Shown piece after piece: positions 8,979 to 18,900 of a stretch of DNA of 64,000 bases (position 1 is its first letter; each line of letters starts with the position of its first letter). The DNA comes from Stenotrophomonas nitritireducens (GTDB lineage Bacteria > Pseudomonadota > Gammaproteobacteria > Xanthomonadales > Xanthomonadaceae), in contig NZ_LDJG01000005.1 in the NCBI RefSeq assembly GCF_001431425.1, positions 1 to 64,000 on the forward strand, in the 5' to 3' direction. The notes under the pieces were generated by a model that did no database searches, had not been told where the DNA came from, and saw nothing but the letters and a program-made list of their open reading frames with translations. Position numbers and translations under genes: made by a program.

Positions 8979-9506
8979 ATGAGCCTGAACGCTCTCCGCC
9001 TGCAGCCCGGCGTGGCCGCCCAGCCGCCGGTCGAAACCACCGGCTTCGTCTTCAACCACACCATGCTGCGGGTCAAGGACATCGCCGCCTCGCTGGATTT
9101 CTATACCCGCGTGCTCGGCTTCCGCCTGATCGACCAGCGCGATTTTCCCGAAGCCGCCTTCAGCCTGTACTTCCTGGCCTACGTGCCGGAAGGCACGCAG
9201 GTGCCCGGGGACGACGCACAGCGCCGCCTGTGGATGGCCGGCATTCCCGGCGTGCTGGAACTGACCCACAACCACGGCACCGAGAACCAGGACGGTCCGG
9301 TCTACCACGACGGCAACAGCGAGCCGCGCGGCTTCGGCCACATCTGCGTATCGGTACCGGAACTGGAAGCGGCCTGCGCGCGTTTCGAGGAGCTGGGCGT
9401 GCCGTTCCAGAAGCGCCTGAGCGATGGCCGCATGAAGAGCCTGGCCTTCATCAAGGACCCGGACGGTTATTGGGTGGAGATCATTTCCAATACCGTGCGT
9501 GCCTGA
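8979..9506 (+). CDS. gloA: Lactoylglutathione lyase (glyoxalase I)
   Basis: A 175-residue enzyme that isomerises the methylglyoxal-glutathione hemithioacetal to S-lactoylglutathione in the cytoplasm. It matches the longer, human-type form (TMLRVKD, SLYFLAY, NSEPRGFGHI, DPDGYWVEI). Predicted metal ligands are H27, E94, H121 and E167; human GLO1 has glutamine at the first position, so the histidine here resembles the nickel-type enzymes. The ATG at 8979 has CAGGA upstream. A TAGAAT hexamer at 8942-8947 may be the -10 box. It is separated from the copper cluster by the REP array and is probably an independent unit. Confidence 0.93.
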   Translation: MSLNALRLQPGVAAQPPVETTGFVFNHTMLRVKDIAASLDFYTRVLGFRLIDQRDFPEAAFSLYFLAYVPEGTQVPGDDAQRRLWMAGIPGVLELTHNHGTENQDGPVYHDGNSEPRGFGHICVSVPELEAACARFEELGVPFQKRLSDGRMKSLAFIKDPDGYWVEIISNTVRA

Positions 9507-9545
9507 ATCGCGCACGACACGCTGAGGATGGGCTGTTGCCTGCCT

Positions 9546-9610
9546 GGGCGAGGCGCGACCTGAAAAGCGCACCTGCCAGGGCGCGCTTCGCCTACCCGGG
9601 CTACGTAGCA
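9546..9610. repeat. Imperfect palindromic intergenic element
   Basis: CGAGGCGCG (9549-9557) pairs imperfectly with CGCGCTTCG (9582-9590), followed by CTACCCGGGCTACGTAG. It carries the GTAG/CTAC signature of the nearby REPs but a different stem. It may be a decayed REP-like copy in the gap between the convergent gloA and M16 genes. Confidence 0.3.
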
Positions 9611-9642
9611 ACGGATTGCATCGGCGGCGGCTGATGATGAAC

Positions 9643-9672
9643 AGCAAACGCCGGCTTGCGCCGGCGTTTGCT
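9643..9672 (-). terminator. Hairpin terminator after the M16 pair
   Basis: Perfect 13-bp stem (9643-9655 with 9660-9672) and TTGC loop, 31 bp beyond the stop of the minus-strand M16 gene. There is no clear T-tract outside the stem, although the stem contains an AAA/TTT segment. Confidence 0.55.
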
Positions 9673-9702
9673 GGTGTCGAACCACTTGGCAGCGGCTGCG
9701 GC

Positions 9703-11046
9703 TTACTTCTTGAAGGTGCCGGCCTTGACCAGCACCATCTTCTGCGGGTCCACGTACTTGCGGATCGCGCCATTGACCTGCTGCAGGGTCACCGACTGGA
9801 TCGCCTGCGGGTAGTTGTCCAGCCAGGCCAGGCCAACGCCCCGCTCGACCGTGCCGATGATCGCCGCCGACATGCCGTCGGTATTGCCCAGGCCGACCTG
9901 GTAGCTGCCCACCATCGCCTGCTTGCGCGCATCCAGTTCCTCGGCGGTGATGCCGTCCTTCCACCAGCGCTGCAGTTCGCGGCGGGTGCTGGCGATGCCC
10001 TTGTCCATCAGCTCCGGTGCAAACGTGGTGCTGATGCCCAGGCCGCCGTCCATGTAGTCGCTGCCCAGCAGGTTGCCGCCGATGCCGTAGGTCAGGCCTT
10101 CCTTCGCCCGCACCGCCGCCATCAGGCGACCGGTGAAGCCCGAACCCAGCACGTCCACGCCCACCGTCATCGGCAGGTAGTCGGCATCGGTGTAGCGCAG
10201 GCCGGTGGCCTGGCCCAGGAACACGCTGACACTGGCCTTGTCCTTCATCGCGATGCTGTGCTCGGCGGCCTTGGCCGGCAGCCGTGCCGGTGCATCACGC
10301 AGGTAATCGACGCCACCGCTCCAGCCGTTGAAGCCATGCGCCACCGCGGCCTCGATCGCCTTGGCATCGACGTCGCCGGCAAACACCAGGGTCATGTGCG
10401 CCGGGCCGTAGTACTTGGCGTGGAAGGCCTTGATCTGCTCCAGGGTCACCTGCGGCACGGCCTTGAGCATGGCTTCGCGCGGTGCCGGTGCGTTGACGCT
10501 GCCGGCCGGGAAGAGGCTCAGCATCATCGTTTCGCGGGCCATCGCGCCGGGGTTGTCGCTGGCCTGGCGAAGGGCCGCTTCCAGCTGCACCTTGGCCTTG
10601 CCCAGTTCCTCGGCGGTGAACGCCGGCTCACGCAGCTGTTCGGCGAGCAGGTCGAGCACGGTCGGCAGGTCCTGCTTCAGGCTCTTGCCGTAGATGCCGA
10701 TGCGCGCGGCGCTGGGGCTGAAGGACAGCTGCGCGCCGATGCCATCGAGCGTGTCGGAGATGGCGAACTTGTCGCGGCGGGTGGTGCCGGCTTCCAGCAG
10801 CATCGCGGTCAGCGTCGGCACTGCCGGGTTGTCGGCCTTGGCGGCGAGGAAGGCATCACCCAGCGGCATCGAGCCGGTGAAGGTGACCACGTCCTTGACC
10901 CCCATCGGGTAGACGATCAGGTCGATGCCGGCGGCCTTGGCGTGCACGGCGGTGTCGGCGACGCCGGCCTGTGCGGCGAATGCGGCAAGGCTGGACAGTG
11001 CGGCCAGCGCCAGCGGGATCAGTCGAATGCGTTTTGCGTTGTTCAC
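9703..11046 (-). CDS. M16 family peptidase-like protein lacking the zinc motif
   Basis: 447 residues with a signal peptide (about 1-26), then two M16 domains. The usual HxxEH is absent: the corresponding region reads LTAMLLEAGTTRR. It should therefore be the non-catalytic partner of the adjacent M16 protein, as in two-subunit bacterial M16 peptidases. The C-terminal domain keeps features such as RAKEGLTYGIGG, the substrate-binding arginine/tyrosine loop of M16 proteins. It starts with GTG at 11046, overlapping the previous stop by four bases (GTGA). Location is probably periplasmic. Confidence 0.85.
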   Translation of the reverse strand: MNNAKRIRLIPLALAALSSLAAFAAQAGVADTAVHAKAAGIDLIVYPMGVKDVVTFTGSMPLGDAFLAAKADNPAVPTLTAMLLEAGTTRRDKFAISDTLDGIGAQLSFSPSAARIGIYGKSLKQDLPTVLDLLAEQLREPAFTAEELGKAKVQLEAALRQASDNPGAMARETMMLSLFPAGSVNAPAPREAMLKAVPQVTLEQIKAFHAKYYGPAHMTLVFAGDVDAKAIEAAVAHGFNGWSGGVDYLRDAPARLPAKAAEHSIAMKDKASVSVFLGQATGLRYTDADYLPMTVGVDVLGSGFTGRLMAAVRAKEGLTYGIGGNLLGSDYMDGGLGISTTFAPELMDKGIASTRRELQRWWKDGITAEELDARKQAMVGSYQVGLGNTDGMSAAIIGTVERGVGLAWLDNYPQAIQSVTLQQVNGAIRKYVDPQKMVLVKAGTFKK

Positions 11047-12401
11047 TTGCTGCTCTCCGGCACGAACCAGCCAATCGTGCTCTGCTCTGCGGTGAAATAC
11101 TTGCCGGCGACACGCTGCACGTCGGCCGGGGTGACCTTCTCCAGGTCCTTCAGGGCGGTGGAATACAGGGTCCAGTCGCCCATCGCGATGAACTCGTTGA
11201 GCGCGTCGGCGGCCTGGTCGGTGCCGTCGCGGCGGTAGGCCTCCTCGGCACGGTACGGACCGAGCACGCGCTTGATCTCCTCGACGGTGACGCCGTCGCG
11301 GGCAACCTTGGCGATTTCGTCGCGGACGGTCTTTTCAATGTCCTCGTGCCTGCTGTCCGGCGCGAGCGCCACGCTGAGCATGAACAGGCTGGGATCGCGC
11401 TGCTGGTACATGCCGCCGGACACCGCCACCGCCTTGCTGGTATCCACCAGCGCGCGCGGCAGGCGGGCGCTGCGGCCGCCCTGCAACACCAGTTCCAGCA
11501 CGTTCAGCGCCGGGATGTCCTTGTCCACGCCGGCCGGTGCCTTGTACGCCATCATCACCGTGCCGGTCTCGCCGGCGCGGCGCAGCGTCACCCGGCGCTC
11601 GCCCTGCTGTTCCGGTTCGGTGGTGTAGACCTCGGGAATGGCATGCGGCGAACGCGGCACCTTGCCGAACTTCTCGCCGATGCTGGCCAGTACCTTGGCG
11701 CTGTCGATGTCGCCGACGACGGTGACGGTGGCATTGTTCGGCCAGTAGAAGGTGTCGTAGAAGGCACGCAGTTTTTCGATCGACACGTTCTCGATGTCGC
11801 TGCGCCAGCCGATCACCGGGTGGTGGTACGGGTGGGCGCTGTAGGCGGTGGCCCACATCAGCTTCATCAGCGCGCCATTGGGGTTGTTCTCGTTGCGCTC
11901 GTACTCGTTGCGCACCACGGTCATTTCGCTCTGGCGGTCCTTCTCGCGCAGCAGCAGGCCGCGCATGCGGTCCGCTTCGATGGCGATGTAACCGTCCAGC
12001 GCGGCCGGCGGCAGCGTGGCGTAGTAGTTGGTGCGGTCCAGCGAGGTGGTGGCGTTGAAGCCGGCGCCGACGCGGTCCAGGTAGGTATCGACGTTGTTCT
12101 CGCCGTCGAAGTGGGTGCTGCCCATGAACATCAGGTGCTCGAGCAGGTGGGTGCCGCCGGTGGAACCGGTCACCTCGTTGCGCGAGCCGACCCGATAGGT
12201 CACCTGGAAGGTCACCACCGGCGCGGCATGGTTGGGCAGCAGGAGCACGCTCAGGCCGTTGGCATCGAGCCGGTACTCGTCGATGCCATCGAGCGATTTG
12301 ACGTGGGTGAAACCATTGACCTTGACCGGTTCGGCCGAAGCAGCGGTCGCTGCCATCAGGCCGAACGCAAGGCCGGCGCACAACAGGCGTGGCGAAATCA
12401 T
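11043..12401 (-). CDS. Catalytic M16 family zinc metallopeptidase
   Basis: 452 residues: signal peptide (about 1-23), then an M16 domain with the inverted zinc motif HLLEH at H85, E88 and H89 and the downstream acidic region NEYERNENNPNG that supplies the third ligand. The C-terminal M16 domain completes the clam shell. It is expected to pair with the next gene product, which lacks the motif. These periplasmic proteases degrade peptides or misfolded proteins. The ATG at 12401 begins a clean signal peptide. It follows the DsbD-like gene by 53 bp on the same strand. Confidence 0.9.
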   Translation of the reverse strand: MISPRLLCAGLAFGLMAATAASAEPVKVNGFTHVKSLDGIDEYRLDANGLSVLLLPNHAAPVVTFQVTYRVGSRNEVTGSTGGTHLLEHLMFMGSTHFDGENNVDTYLDRVGAGFNATTSLDRTNYYATLPPAALDGYIAIEADRMRGLLLREKDRQSEMTVVRNEYERNENNPNGALMKLMWATAYSAHPYHHPVIGWRSDIENVSIEKLRAFYDTFYWPNNATVTVVGDIDSAKVLASIGEKFGKVPRSPHAIPEVYTTEPEQQGERRVTLRRAGETGTVMMAYKAPAGVDKDIPALNVLELVLQGGRSARLPRALVDTSKAVAVSGGMYQQRDPSLFMLSVALAPDSRHEDIEKTVRDEIAKVARDGVTVEEIKRVLGPYRAEEAYRRDGTDQAADALNEFIAMGDWTLYSTALKDLEKVTPADVQRVAGKYFTAEQSTIGWFVPESSK

Positions 12402-12454
12402 GCGTTGCGTTCTCTTGGAATGCGCGCGGGGCGCGGGGAAAATCCGGGCAGGAG

Positions 12455-14575
12455 TCATTCCTGCCCGCGTGGGGTCGGGGTGTCGAAAGCGGCCAGCACG
12501 ATCTCCGGGGTCAGTACCTCGGGCAGTTCGGCCGGGGCGCCGCCGCTGGCGGGATAGGCCAGGTTGAACGGCACCGCGCTGCGGTTCCATTTCTCCAGTT
12601 CGGCGGTGATCAGCGGGTCGGCATTGGTCCAGTCGGCCTTGAGCGCGGCCACGCGATGCTGGCGGAAGTAGTCGCGCACGCGGCCGGAGGCGAACACCAC
12701 CTTCTTGTTGACCTGGCAGGTGGCGCACCAGCGCGCAGTGAAGTCGACGTAGATCGGTCGCCCTTCCTGCTGCAGCTGCTGCACGCGCTCGCCGCTCCAT
12801 GGCTCCCACTGCAGTTGCTCCGGCGCCGGCGCGCGCGGCCAACCCAGCAACGCCGCCAGCAGCAGCGCCAGCAGGCCGCCGCCCGTGGCCAGGCGCGCGC
12901 CGTGTCCGCGGGCGCCGGGGCGCGTGCCGCGGCCATACAGCCACAACCCGAAGGCCAGCACCGCCAGCGCCAACAGGGCGTTGAGCAGGGCCGCCTCGTG
13001 CAGCTGCCCGGCCAGCACCCACAGCAGATAGCCCACCGTGGCGTACAGCGGGAAGGCCATGAGCTGCTTGAAGGTCTCCATCCATGCACCCGGACGCGGC
13101 AGTAGCCCCACCAGGCGCGGGAACACCGACAGCAGCAGGTACGGCAGCGCCAGGCCCAGGGCGATGGCGGTGAAAACGACGAACGACGGCACGGTCGGCA
13201 ACGCCAGCGCGGCACCCAGCGCCGGGGCCAGGAAGGGCGCGCTGCACGGCGTGGCCACCACGGTGGCGAGCATGCCGGAGAAGAAGCTGCCGGCGGCGCC
13301 CCCCTGCGTCTGCAGGCGCGAGCCGATGGCCGTGGCGCGCACGCCGACCTCGAACACGCCGCTGAGGTTCATTGCGAACGCCAGCATGACCAGGGCCAGC
13401 ACGAACACGAACGGCGCCGACTGCAGCTGGAAGCCCCAGCCCAGCTGCTGTCCGCCCTCACGCAGTACCGCCAGTGCCGCGGCCAGTGCCCAGAAGGACA
13501 GCAGCACGCCCGCGGTGAAGGACAACGCGTGCAGGCTGACCTTGCGGCGGTCGCTGCCGGCCTGCTCGATGAAGCCAACGACCTTCAATCCCAGTACCGG
13601 GAACACGCAGGGCATCAGGTTGAGGATCAATCCGCCCAGCACCGCGAACAGCACCACCAGCAACGACAGGCGCGCATCCCTGGCCGTCGCGCCGGTGGCG
13701 GACGGCGTCGTCGCCGGCGCGGGCGCGGCCCCGAGGTCCGTGGTGCTGACCAGCGCGGCGGCTTCGGCCTCGGCCACGAACGGCAGGTCGACCTCGACCC
13801 CGCGGTACGTGCCGGAAACATCGTTGTAGGCCAGTACGCCGCGCAGGCGGGCATCGGCCGGCAAGGTTTCCGCGTCGTCCAGCGGCAGCTTGAGCAGCGC
13901 GCGCGCGCCGCGGTTGCCGATGGTCTGCGGCACCTTGTAGGAAACGAAGCCGTCGGCCGGGAAGAAGTGCAGTTCGGCGATGTCGGTCGGCGCCGCCACG
14001 CGCAGCGCCAGGCCCCCCTGCTCGCGGGTGGCCGCCAGTTGCCAGCCCTCGCTGGCGCCGGGCATCGGCATCGCGGCGATGGCCGCGCGCACGTCCTCGT
14101 CCGGCTGCGGCGGCTCGGCGCGCACCGGCATGCGCAGCGACAGCTCCGCCTTGCCGGGAATGCACACGGTCTCGCACATCAGCCAGCGCGCCTGGGCCTT
14201 AAGCTCGACCTCGGTGCCGGGCTTCAACCCGGCCGGCACGGCCAGGCGCACCGGCAGGTACAGCAGGCCTTCGTAGCCATGGCCGGTGATGTTGCCCTCG
14301 CGGTCGCGTACCAGCACCGGCGTCGGCCACTGGATCGCGTCGGCGCTCCAGCCGGCGGGCAGCTCCCACATCAGCCGGGTCGGCAAGCCGGTGCCGGCGT
14401 TCTTCCAGAAGCTGTGCCAGTGCGGATCGTGCTGCATGCGCAGTGCCAGCTGCACCGGCTGCCCCGGCTGTACGGAGCGGTCGGCGGCAACCAGTTCGGC
14501 CTGCACCTGCGCCAGCGCGACGGCCGGCAACAACAGGCCGCACAGCGCCAGCAGCGCCAGCCCCAGCCGCTTCAC
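12455..14575 (-). CDS. DsbD-family thiol:disulfide interchange protein
   Basis: 706 residues. A signal peptide (about 1-22) leads an N-terminal periplasmic domain with CETVC, then a CcdA-like bundle of about eight membrane helices with CVFP, then a C-terminal thioredoxin domain with active site CATC (C617, C620). This is the DsbD/ScsB architecture that moves electrons from cytoplasmic thioredoxin across the inner membrane to periplasmic thiols. I chose GTG at 14575, 5 bp after the previous stop, with GAGG upstream; ATG at 14596 is an alternative. It likely reduces the TlpA-like lipoprotein encoded just upstream. Confidence 0.88.
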   Translation of the reverse strand: MKRLGLALLALCGLLLPAVALAQVQAELVAADRSVQPGQPVQLALRMQHDPHWHSFWKNAGTGLPTRLMWELPAGWSADAIQWPTPVLVRDREGNITGHGYEGLLYLPVRLAVPAGLKPGTEVELKAQARWLMCETVCIPGKAELSLRMPVRAEPPQPDEDVRAAIAAMPMPGASEGWQLAATREQGGLALRVAAPTDIAELHFFPADGFVSYKVPQTIGNRGARALLKLPLDDAETLPADARLRGVLAYNDVSGTYRGVEVDLPFVAEAEAAALVSTTDLGAAPAPATTPSATGATARDARLSLLVVLFAVLGGLILNLMPCVFPVLGLKVVGFIEQAGSDRRKVSLHALSFTAGVLLSFWALAAALAVLREGGQQLGWGFQLQSAPFVFVLALVMLAFAMNLSGVFEVGVRATAIGSRLQTQGGAAGSFFSGMLATVVATPCSAPFLAPALGAALALPTVPSFVVFTAIALGLALPYLLLSVFPRLVGLLPRPGAWMETFKQLMAFPLYATVGYLLWVLAGQLHEAALLNALLALAVLAFGLWLYGRGTRPGARGHGARLATGGGLLALLLAALLGWPRAPAPEQLQWEPWSGERVQQLQQEGRPIYVDFTARWCATCQVNKKVVFASGRVRDYFRQHRVAALKADWTNADPLITAELEKWNRSAVPFNLAYPASGGAPAELPEVLTPEIVLAAFDTPTPRGQE

Positions 14576-14579
14576 GGCC

Positions 14580-15833
14580 TCAACGCGCCGGCGCATCGTC
14601 GACCTTCCTGAGCTGAGCGCGCACCGCGCGTTCCACGTCCCATTCGCGCATGCCGACACCGACGATGGTGCCGTCGCCGGCGATCAGATAGTTCTGCGGC
14701 AGCTGCATCACGCCATAGGCCTGCGCCGCCTCGCCCTCGAAGCCCGGTGCCTGCAGGTTGATCCACGGCAGGTCGTCGCTGCCGCCTTCCTCGTGCATCG
14801 CCTTGGTCCAGTCGGCCTTGTCCTCGTCCAGCGATACCGCGTAGATCTCGAAGCCGTGCGGATGGAACTCGCGGTAGACCTTGAGCAGGTGCGGGAACTC
14901 GCCGCGGCAGGGGCCGCACCACGACGCCCAGAAGTCCAGCAGCACAAGCTTGTTGCGCGCCAGCACCTGGGACAACTTGACCATCTTGCCGTCCACGCCC
15001 ACCGCCTGGATGTCGGCGTAGGGCTTGCCGGGTCCGAACTTTTCGGCCAACTGCCGGGCCTTGGCGTTCTCTTCCGCGGCGCGCTCCATCGACACGATCA
15101 ACGGGTGCGCGCCCAGTTCCGCGCGGAACGCCGCCACCATCTGCGCGCGACGGGCTTCGTCGTAGCGTTTCCAGTCGTAGTTCTCCGACAGCACCAGCAG
15201 CTTGACCAGCGTCGGCGCATCGCCATCGAGGATGGCGCGGTCGTAGTCGTTCTTGACCGTGGCGAGCCTGCGCGCGGCCGGCACCGTGGATTCGCGCGCG
15301 GCGGTCATCGCTGCTTCGTCGGTTTCATCGATGTTGCTGAAGGCCTTGACGTTGGCCTCGCGGTTGGCCTTGAACGCGGCCACATACTCCGGACGCTGCA
15401 GGTAACCGTAGACCAGATCGGTATAGCGCCCGCCCCGCGCCACCGGGCCCAGCTCACCCGCTTCGACGCGCAGTTCGCCCGGCTCCACCACCAGCCGCGC
15501 GGTGCGATGGTCGCCCAGGGTCAGTATGCCGGGCACCGGCTGCGGCACGCTGCCGGTCAGCACGAAGGCGCCGTCATGCACGGTGGCGGTGGCAATCGGC
15601 TCGACCTTGGTCGGGTCGCTGGCCAGCGCGGGCACCAGCAGCGATACCTGCTGGCCTTCCTGCAGCCCTTCCAGCCTGCCGCTGATGGTGAAGGTCTGGC
15701 GGGCGTCGGCGGCGGATGCGGCGCTGGAGGGGGATGCGGGCGCCTCGTCGCGGCCGCAGGCCGACAGCGCCAGCGTAGCGATGACCGCGCCGGCCAGGAC
15801 ACTGGCCCGCAGGGAGGTGGAGAACAGGCTCAT
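14580..15833 (-). CDS. TlpA/ResA-like thioredoxin lipoprotein
   Basis: 417 residues. A lipoprotein signal ends in LSAC with the acylated cysteine at C26. An N-terminal region of about 240 residues resembles the DUF4369-type domain of thiol-disulfide lipoproteins. The C-terminal thioredoxin domain carries WASWCGPC (C306, C309). It should act as a membrane-anchored periplasmic thiol reductant or oxidant. The ATG at 15833 has AAGGA upstream on the minus strand. It leads the operon with the DsbD-like gene and the M16 pair. Confidence 0.88.
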   Translation of the reverse strand: MSLFSTSLRASVLAGAVIATLALSACGRDEAPASPSSAASAADARQTFTISGRLEGLQEGQQVSLLVPALASDPTKVEPIATATVHDGAFVLTGSVPQPVPGILTLGDHRTARLVVEPGELRVEAGELGPVARGGRYTDLVYGYLQRPEYVAAFKANREANVKAFSNIDETDEAAMTAARESTVPAARRLATVKNDYDRAILDGDAPTLVKLLVLSENYDWKRYDEARRAQMVAAFRAELGAHPLIVSMERAAEENAKARQLAEKFGPGKPYADIQAVGVDGKMVKLSQVLARNKLVLLDFWASWCGPCRGEFPHLLKVYREFHPHGFEIYAVSLDEDKADWTKAMHEEGGSDDLPWINLQAPGFEGEAAQAYGVMQLPQNYLIAGDGTIVGVGMREWDVERAVRAQLRKVDDAPAR

Positions 15834-15851
15834 AGGGGAAATCCTTGGAAA

Positions 15852-15896
15852 AAAGATACGGTGCGGCGCACCGGCCAACGCAGGCCGGTACGCCGC
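15852..15896 (-). terminator. Intrinsic terminator after the STN-type TonB receptor
   Basis: A 14-bp stem with one mismatch (15863-15876 with 15883-15896, loop AACGCA), followed on the minus strand by a run of six T residues about 7 bases further on. It separates the receptor transcript from the TlpA/DsbD operon. Confidence 0.75.
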
Positions 15897-15921
15897 GGTA
15901 GCGACGGTCAGGCGCGCGGCA

Positions 15922-18900
15922 TCAGCGGCCGAATTCCTTCTTGAAGTCCAGGTAGATCACCCGGCCGCGCACGTTGACGCGGTTGGACACGAAGCCGTAG
16001 GCGTTGTCCACGAACGGAAAGTCGCGGTCGAACAGGTTCTGCACGCCCAGCCGCAGCGTGCTGCCGCCCAGCCACCCCTTGCGCTCCAGCTTGCGGTAGC
16101 CGACCTGCATGTCGAAGGTGGTGTAGGACGCCGACCGCGTACGCGGGTGCTCATTGGGAATGTAGTCGTTGAAGCTGGTGGCTTCGGCCGACAACGGGTA
16201 CAGCACGCGGTGCGCCGAGGTGTAGTGGCTGCCCACCGAGGCGAACCAGGACGCGTTCTCCCAGCCCACGGACAGGTCGCCGGCCCACTTGCTCGGCCCC
16301 AGTTCGCTGTCCGAGTAGGTCAGCGTCGGCAGCTCCGACAGGGAGCGTGCGGTCAGCTCCAGGGTGCGCACGGTATTGAGCTCGATCCGCCAGTCGCCCC
16401 AGTCGTTGCCGAAGTAGTAGCTGGCGGAGGTGTCCACGCTGCGCGAGCGGCGTCCGAGGAAGTTCACTTCGCGGTTGTCCCACAGCATCACCCCGTTCTC
16501 GCCGAGGGTGAACATGCCCGATGGCAGGTCGGCGAAGTTGCCGAAGATCTGCGCGTAGCTCAGCCCCGACAGCGGGTCGCCGATGTAGTTGTCGAAGCGG
16601 GTGTCGTTGTAGGTGGCCGACAGCTGCAGGCCGTTGGCGAACGTCGGGCTCCAGTCGAAACCATAGGTCTTGACGGTGGCGACCTGCGGCTTGAGGTTGC
16701 TGTTCGGGCCGGTGAGCGCGATCAGCCGGGTGGCGCCCTCGGGCAGCTCGACGCCGTTGAAGAGCAGGCGCGAGGTGTAGTCGTCCAGGGTCAGCTGGCC
16801 GAACTGCTGCCGCGCCTGCGGCACCAGGAACGATTCGCCCCAGGTCGCGCGCACGCGCAGCTGGTCCACCGGCTTCCACGACAGGCGGGCCAGCGGGCTG
16901 GTACGCCTGAAACTGCGCGATACCGGGCTGTAGCTGCCGGTGAACAGGTCGCCGCCGTCGCCGGTGGTGCCGGTCAGCCGGCCGATGTCGAAGCCGCCGA
17001 GCTGGTCCAGGCCGGCAGCCCAGTTGCGCAGCGCGTTGTCGCCGTCCTGGCCGAAACGCTCGTAGCGGGCGGCGACGGTCAGGCTCAACTGTTTAGCGAA
17101 CGGCAGGTCCTTCAGCAGCGGGATGCCGACTTCGGTGAACAGCGCCTCCGAACGGGTCTTGCTCGAGGTGACCAGGCGCTCGCCGAAGTTGCTCTCGTGG
17201 TCGAAACGCTGGTCGCGGAACTGGGCGCCGAACGCGGCCTCGATCTTGCCGGCCGGCAGGGTGAACAGCTCGCCGCGGGTCAGCGCGTCGAAGGTGTAGG
17301 CCTTGGACTGGAAGTGGTAGGCGTAGCGCTCGACCAGGCTCTCCAGCAGCTCGCGGTTGTGGGCGACGATGGCCGGGTCGCTGCCGTCGCCGAACACGTT
17401 CAGGCCCTCGAGTACCTTCAGGGTGCGCGCGTAGCCCTCCTCGCCCATCGAGCCGGTCAGGTCGCCCAGCACCACGCTGGTGCCCTTCTCGCGGCTGGCG
17501 CTCAGGCCCAGCTCGTAATCCCAGCCGGCGGCGAAGGGCAGCTTGCCGTCCAGGCCGACATGGGCGTCGAGGTTGCTCTGCTCCTGGCCCTCGCTCAGGC
17601 GCATGCCCTCGAATTCGCGGGCGAACGAATAGCCGACCAGCACGTCGCGGCCGAACGGGTTGTTGGGATTGCTCTCCGGCACATAGGTATTCAACCCGTC
17701 CTCGAACAGGTTGAAGTCGAACAGCTCCGGCTTCCAGCTTTCCCGGTTGACCTGGCGGGCATAGCTGACGCCGTAGTTCAGCTCCAGGTCCTTGCCCAGC
17801 ACCTGCAGGCCGTCCAGGCGCAGATAGGTGTTGTCCACCTTCGGCCCGACGCGGCCGACCTCGTACAACGACGGCGCCGTGGCCGGGTCGTACGGCAGCA
17901 GGCTGTCAGGATCCAGGTTCTTGCCGTTCTGGCCGCCGGGGATCACGCCGATGGGCTCGCCCATGAAGTGATAGTCGATGCCCCAGTCTTCCGATTCGTA
18001 CACGACGCCCGGCTGCCCCTTGTTCTGGGTGCGCACGTTGGTGCCGTTGCGGTCGCTGAAGTCGCCCTTGCCCTGCGGGCCGGCGTGGATGTAGCGCAGG
18101 ATGTCCACCGGCGAGGTGCGATCCATGCCGGCGGCGACGGACAGATGGCCTTCGCTGAAACCGAAGGTGTGCGCCAGGTCCGCCCGGCTGACATCGGCAT
18201 TGCTGCCGGAATTTTCATGGCGCAGCTGCAGGGTCGTGCCGTCGTAGGATTTCTTCAGCACGATGTTGATCACGCCGGCCACCGCGTCGGAGCCATAGAT
18301 CGCCGAGGCGCCGTCGCTGAGCACCTCGATGCGTTCGACCTGCGAGACCGGGATCGAGGAGATGTCGGTGTAGCCGCCCTGGGACTGCGCCGAGCCGCTG
18401 CGGCGGCGGCCATCGACCAGGATCAGGGTGGAACGGCTGCCGAGGCCGCGCAGGTTGGCGCCGGAGGACCCCAGCGCGGAGACGCCGCCGTCGCCCAGGC
18501 GGCCGTTGCCGTATTCGTTCTCGCCGAATACGCGCGCGGCGCTGGTGCGGTTGGAGAAGTTCTGCGGCAGGTTGCGCAGCACGTCCTCGATCGAGGCGTA
18601 GCCGCGGCTCTCGATCAACTGCGAATCGATCACGATCAGCGGCGAGGCCGGGTCGATGTTCTTCAGGTAGGTGCCGGTGACGGTGATCGTCTCCAGCGTC
18701 TCGGCGCGCGCGCCGCCCGCCTCCGTGGGCGCGGCCTGGGCGCCGCCGCGGGGGCGCACGGTGACGGTGTTGTCGTTGACGAAGCGGTACTCCAGGCCGG
18801 TCGGGGCGAGCAGTTGCTCCAGCACCTGGGCCGGGGTCGCCAGGCCGCTCACCTCGGCCGAACGCTCGCCATTGGCGGTGGCGCCGGCGGCGTAGACCAC

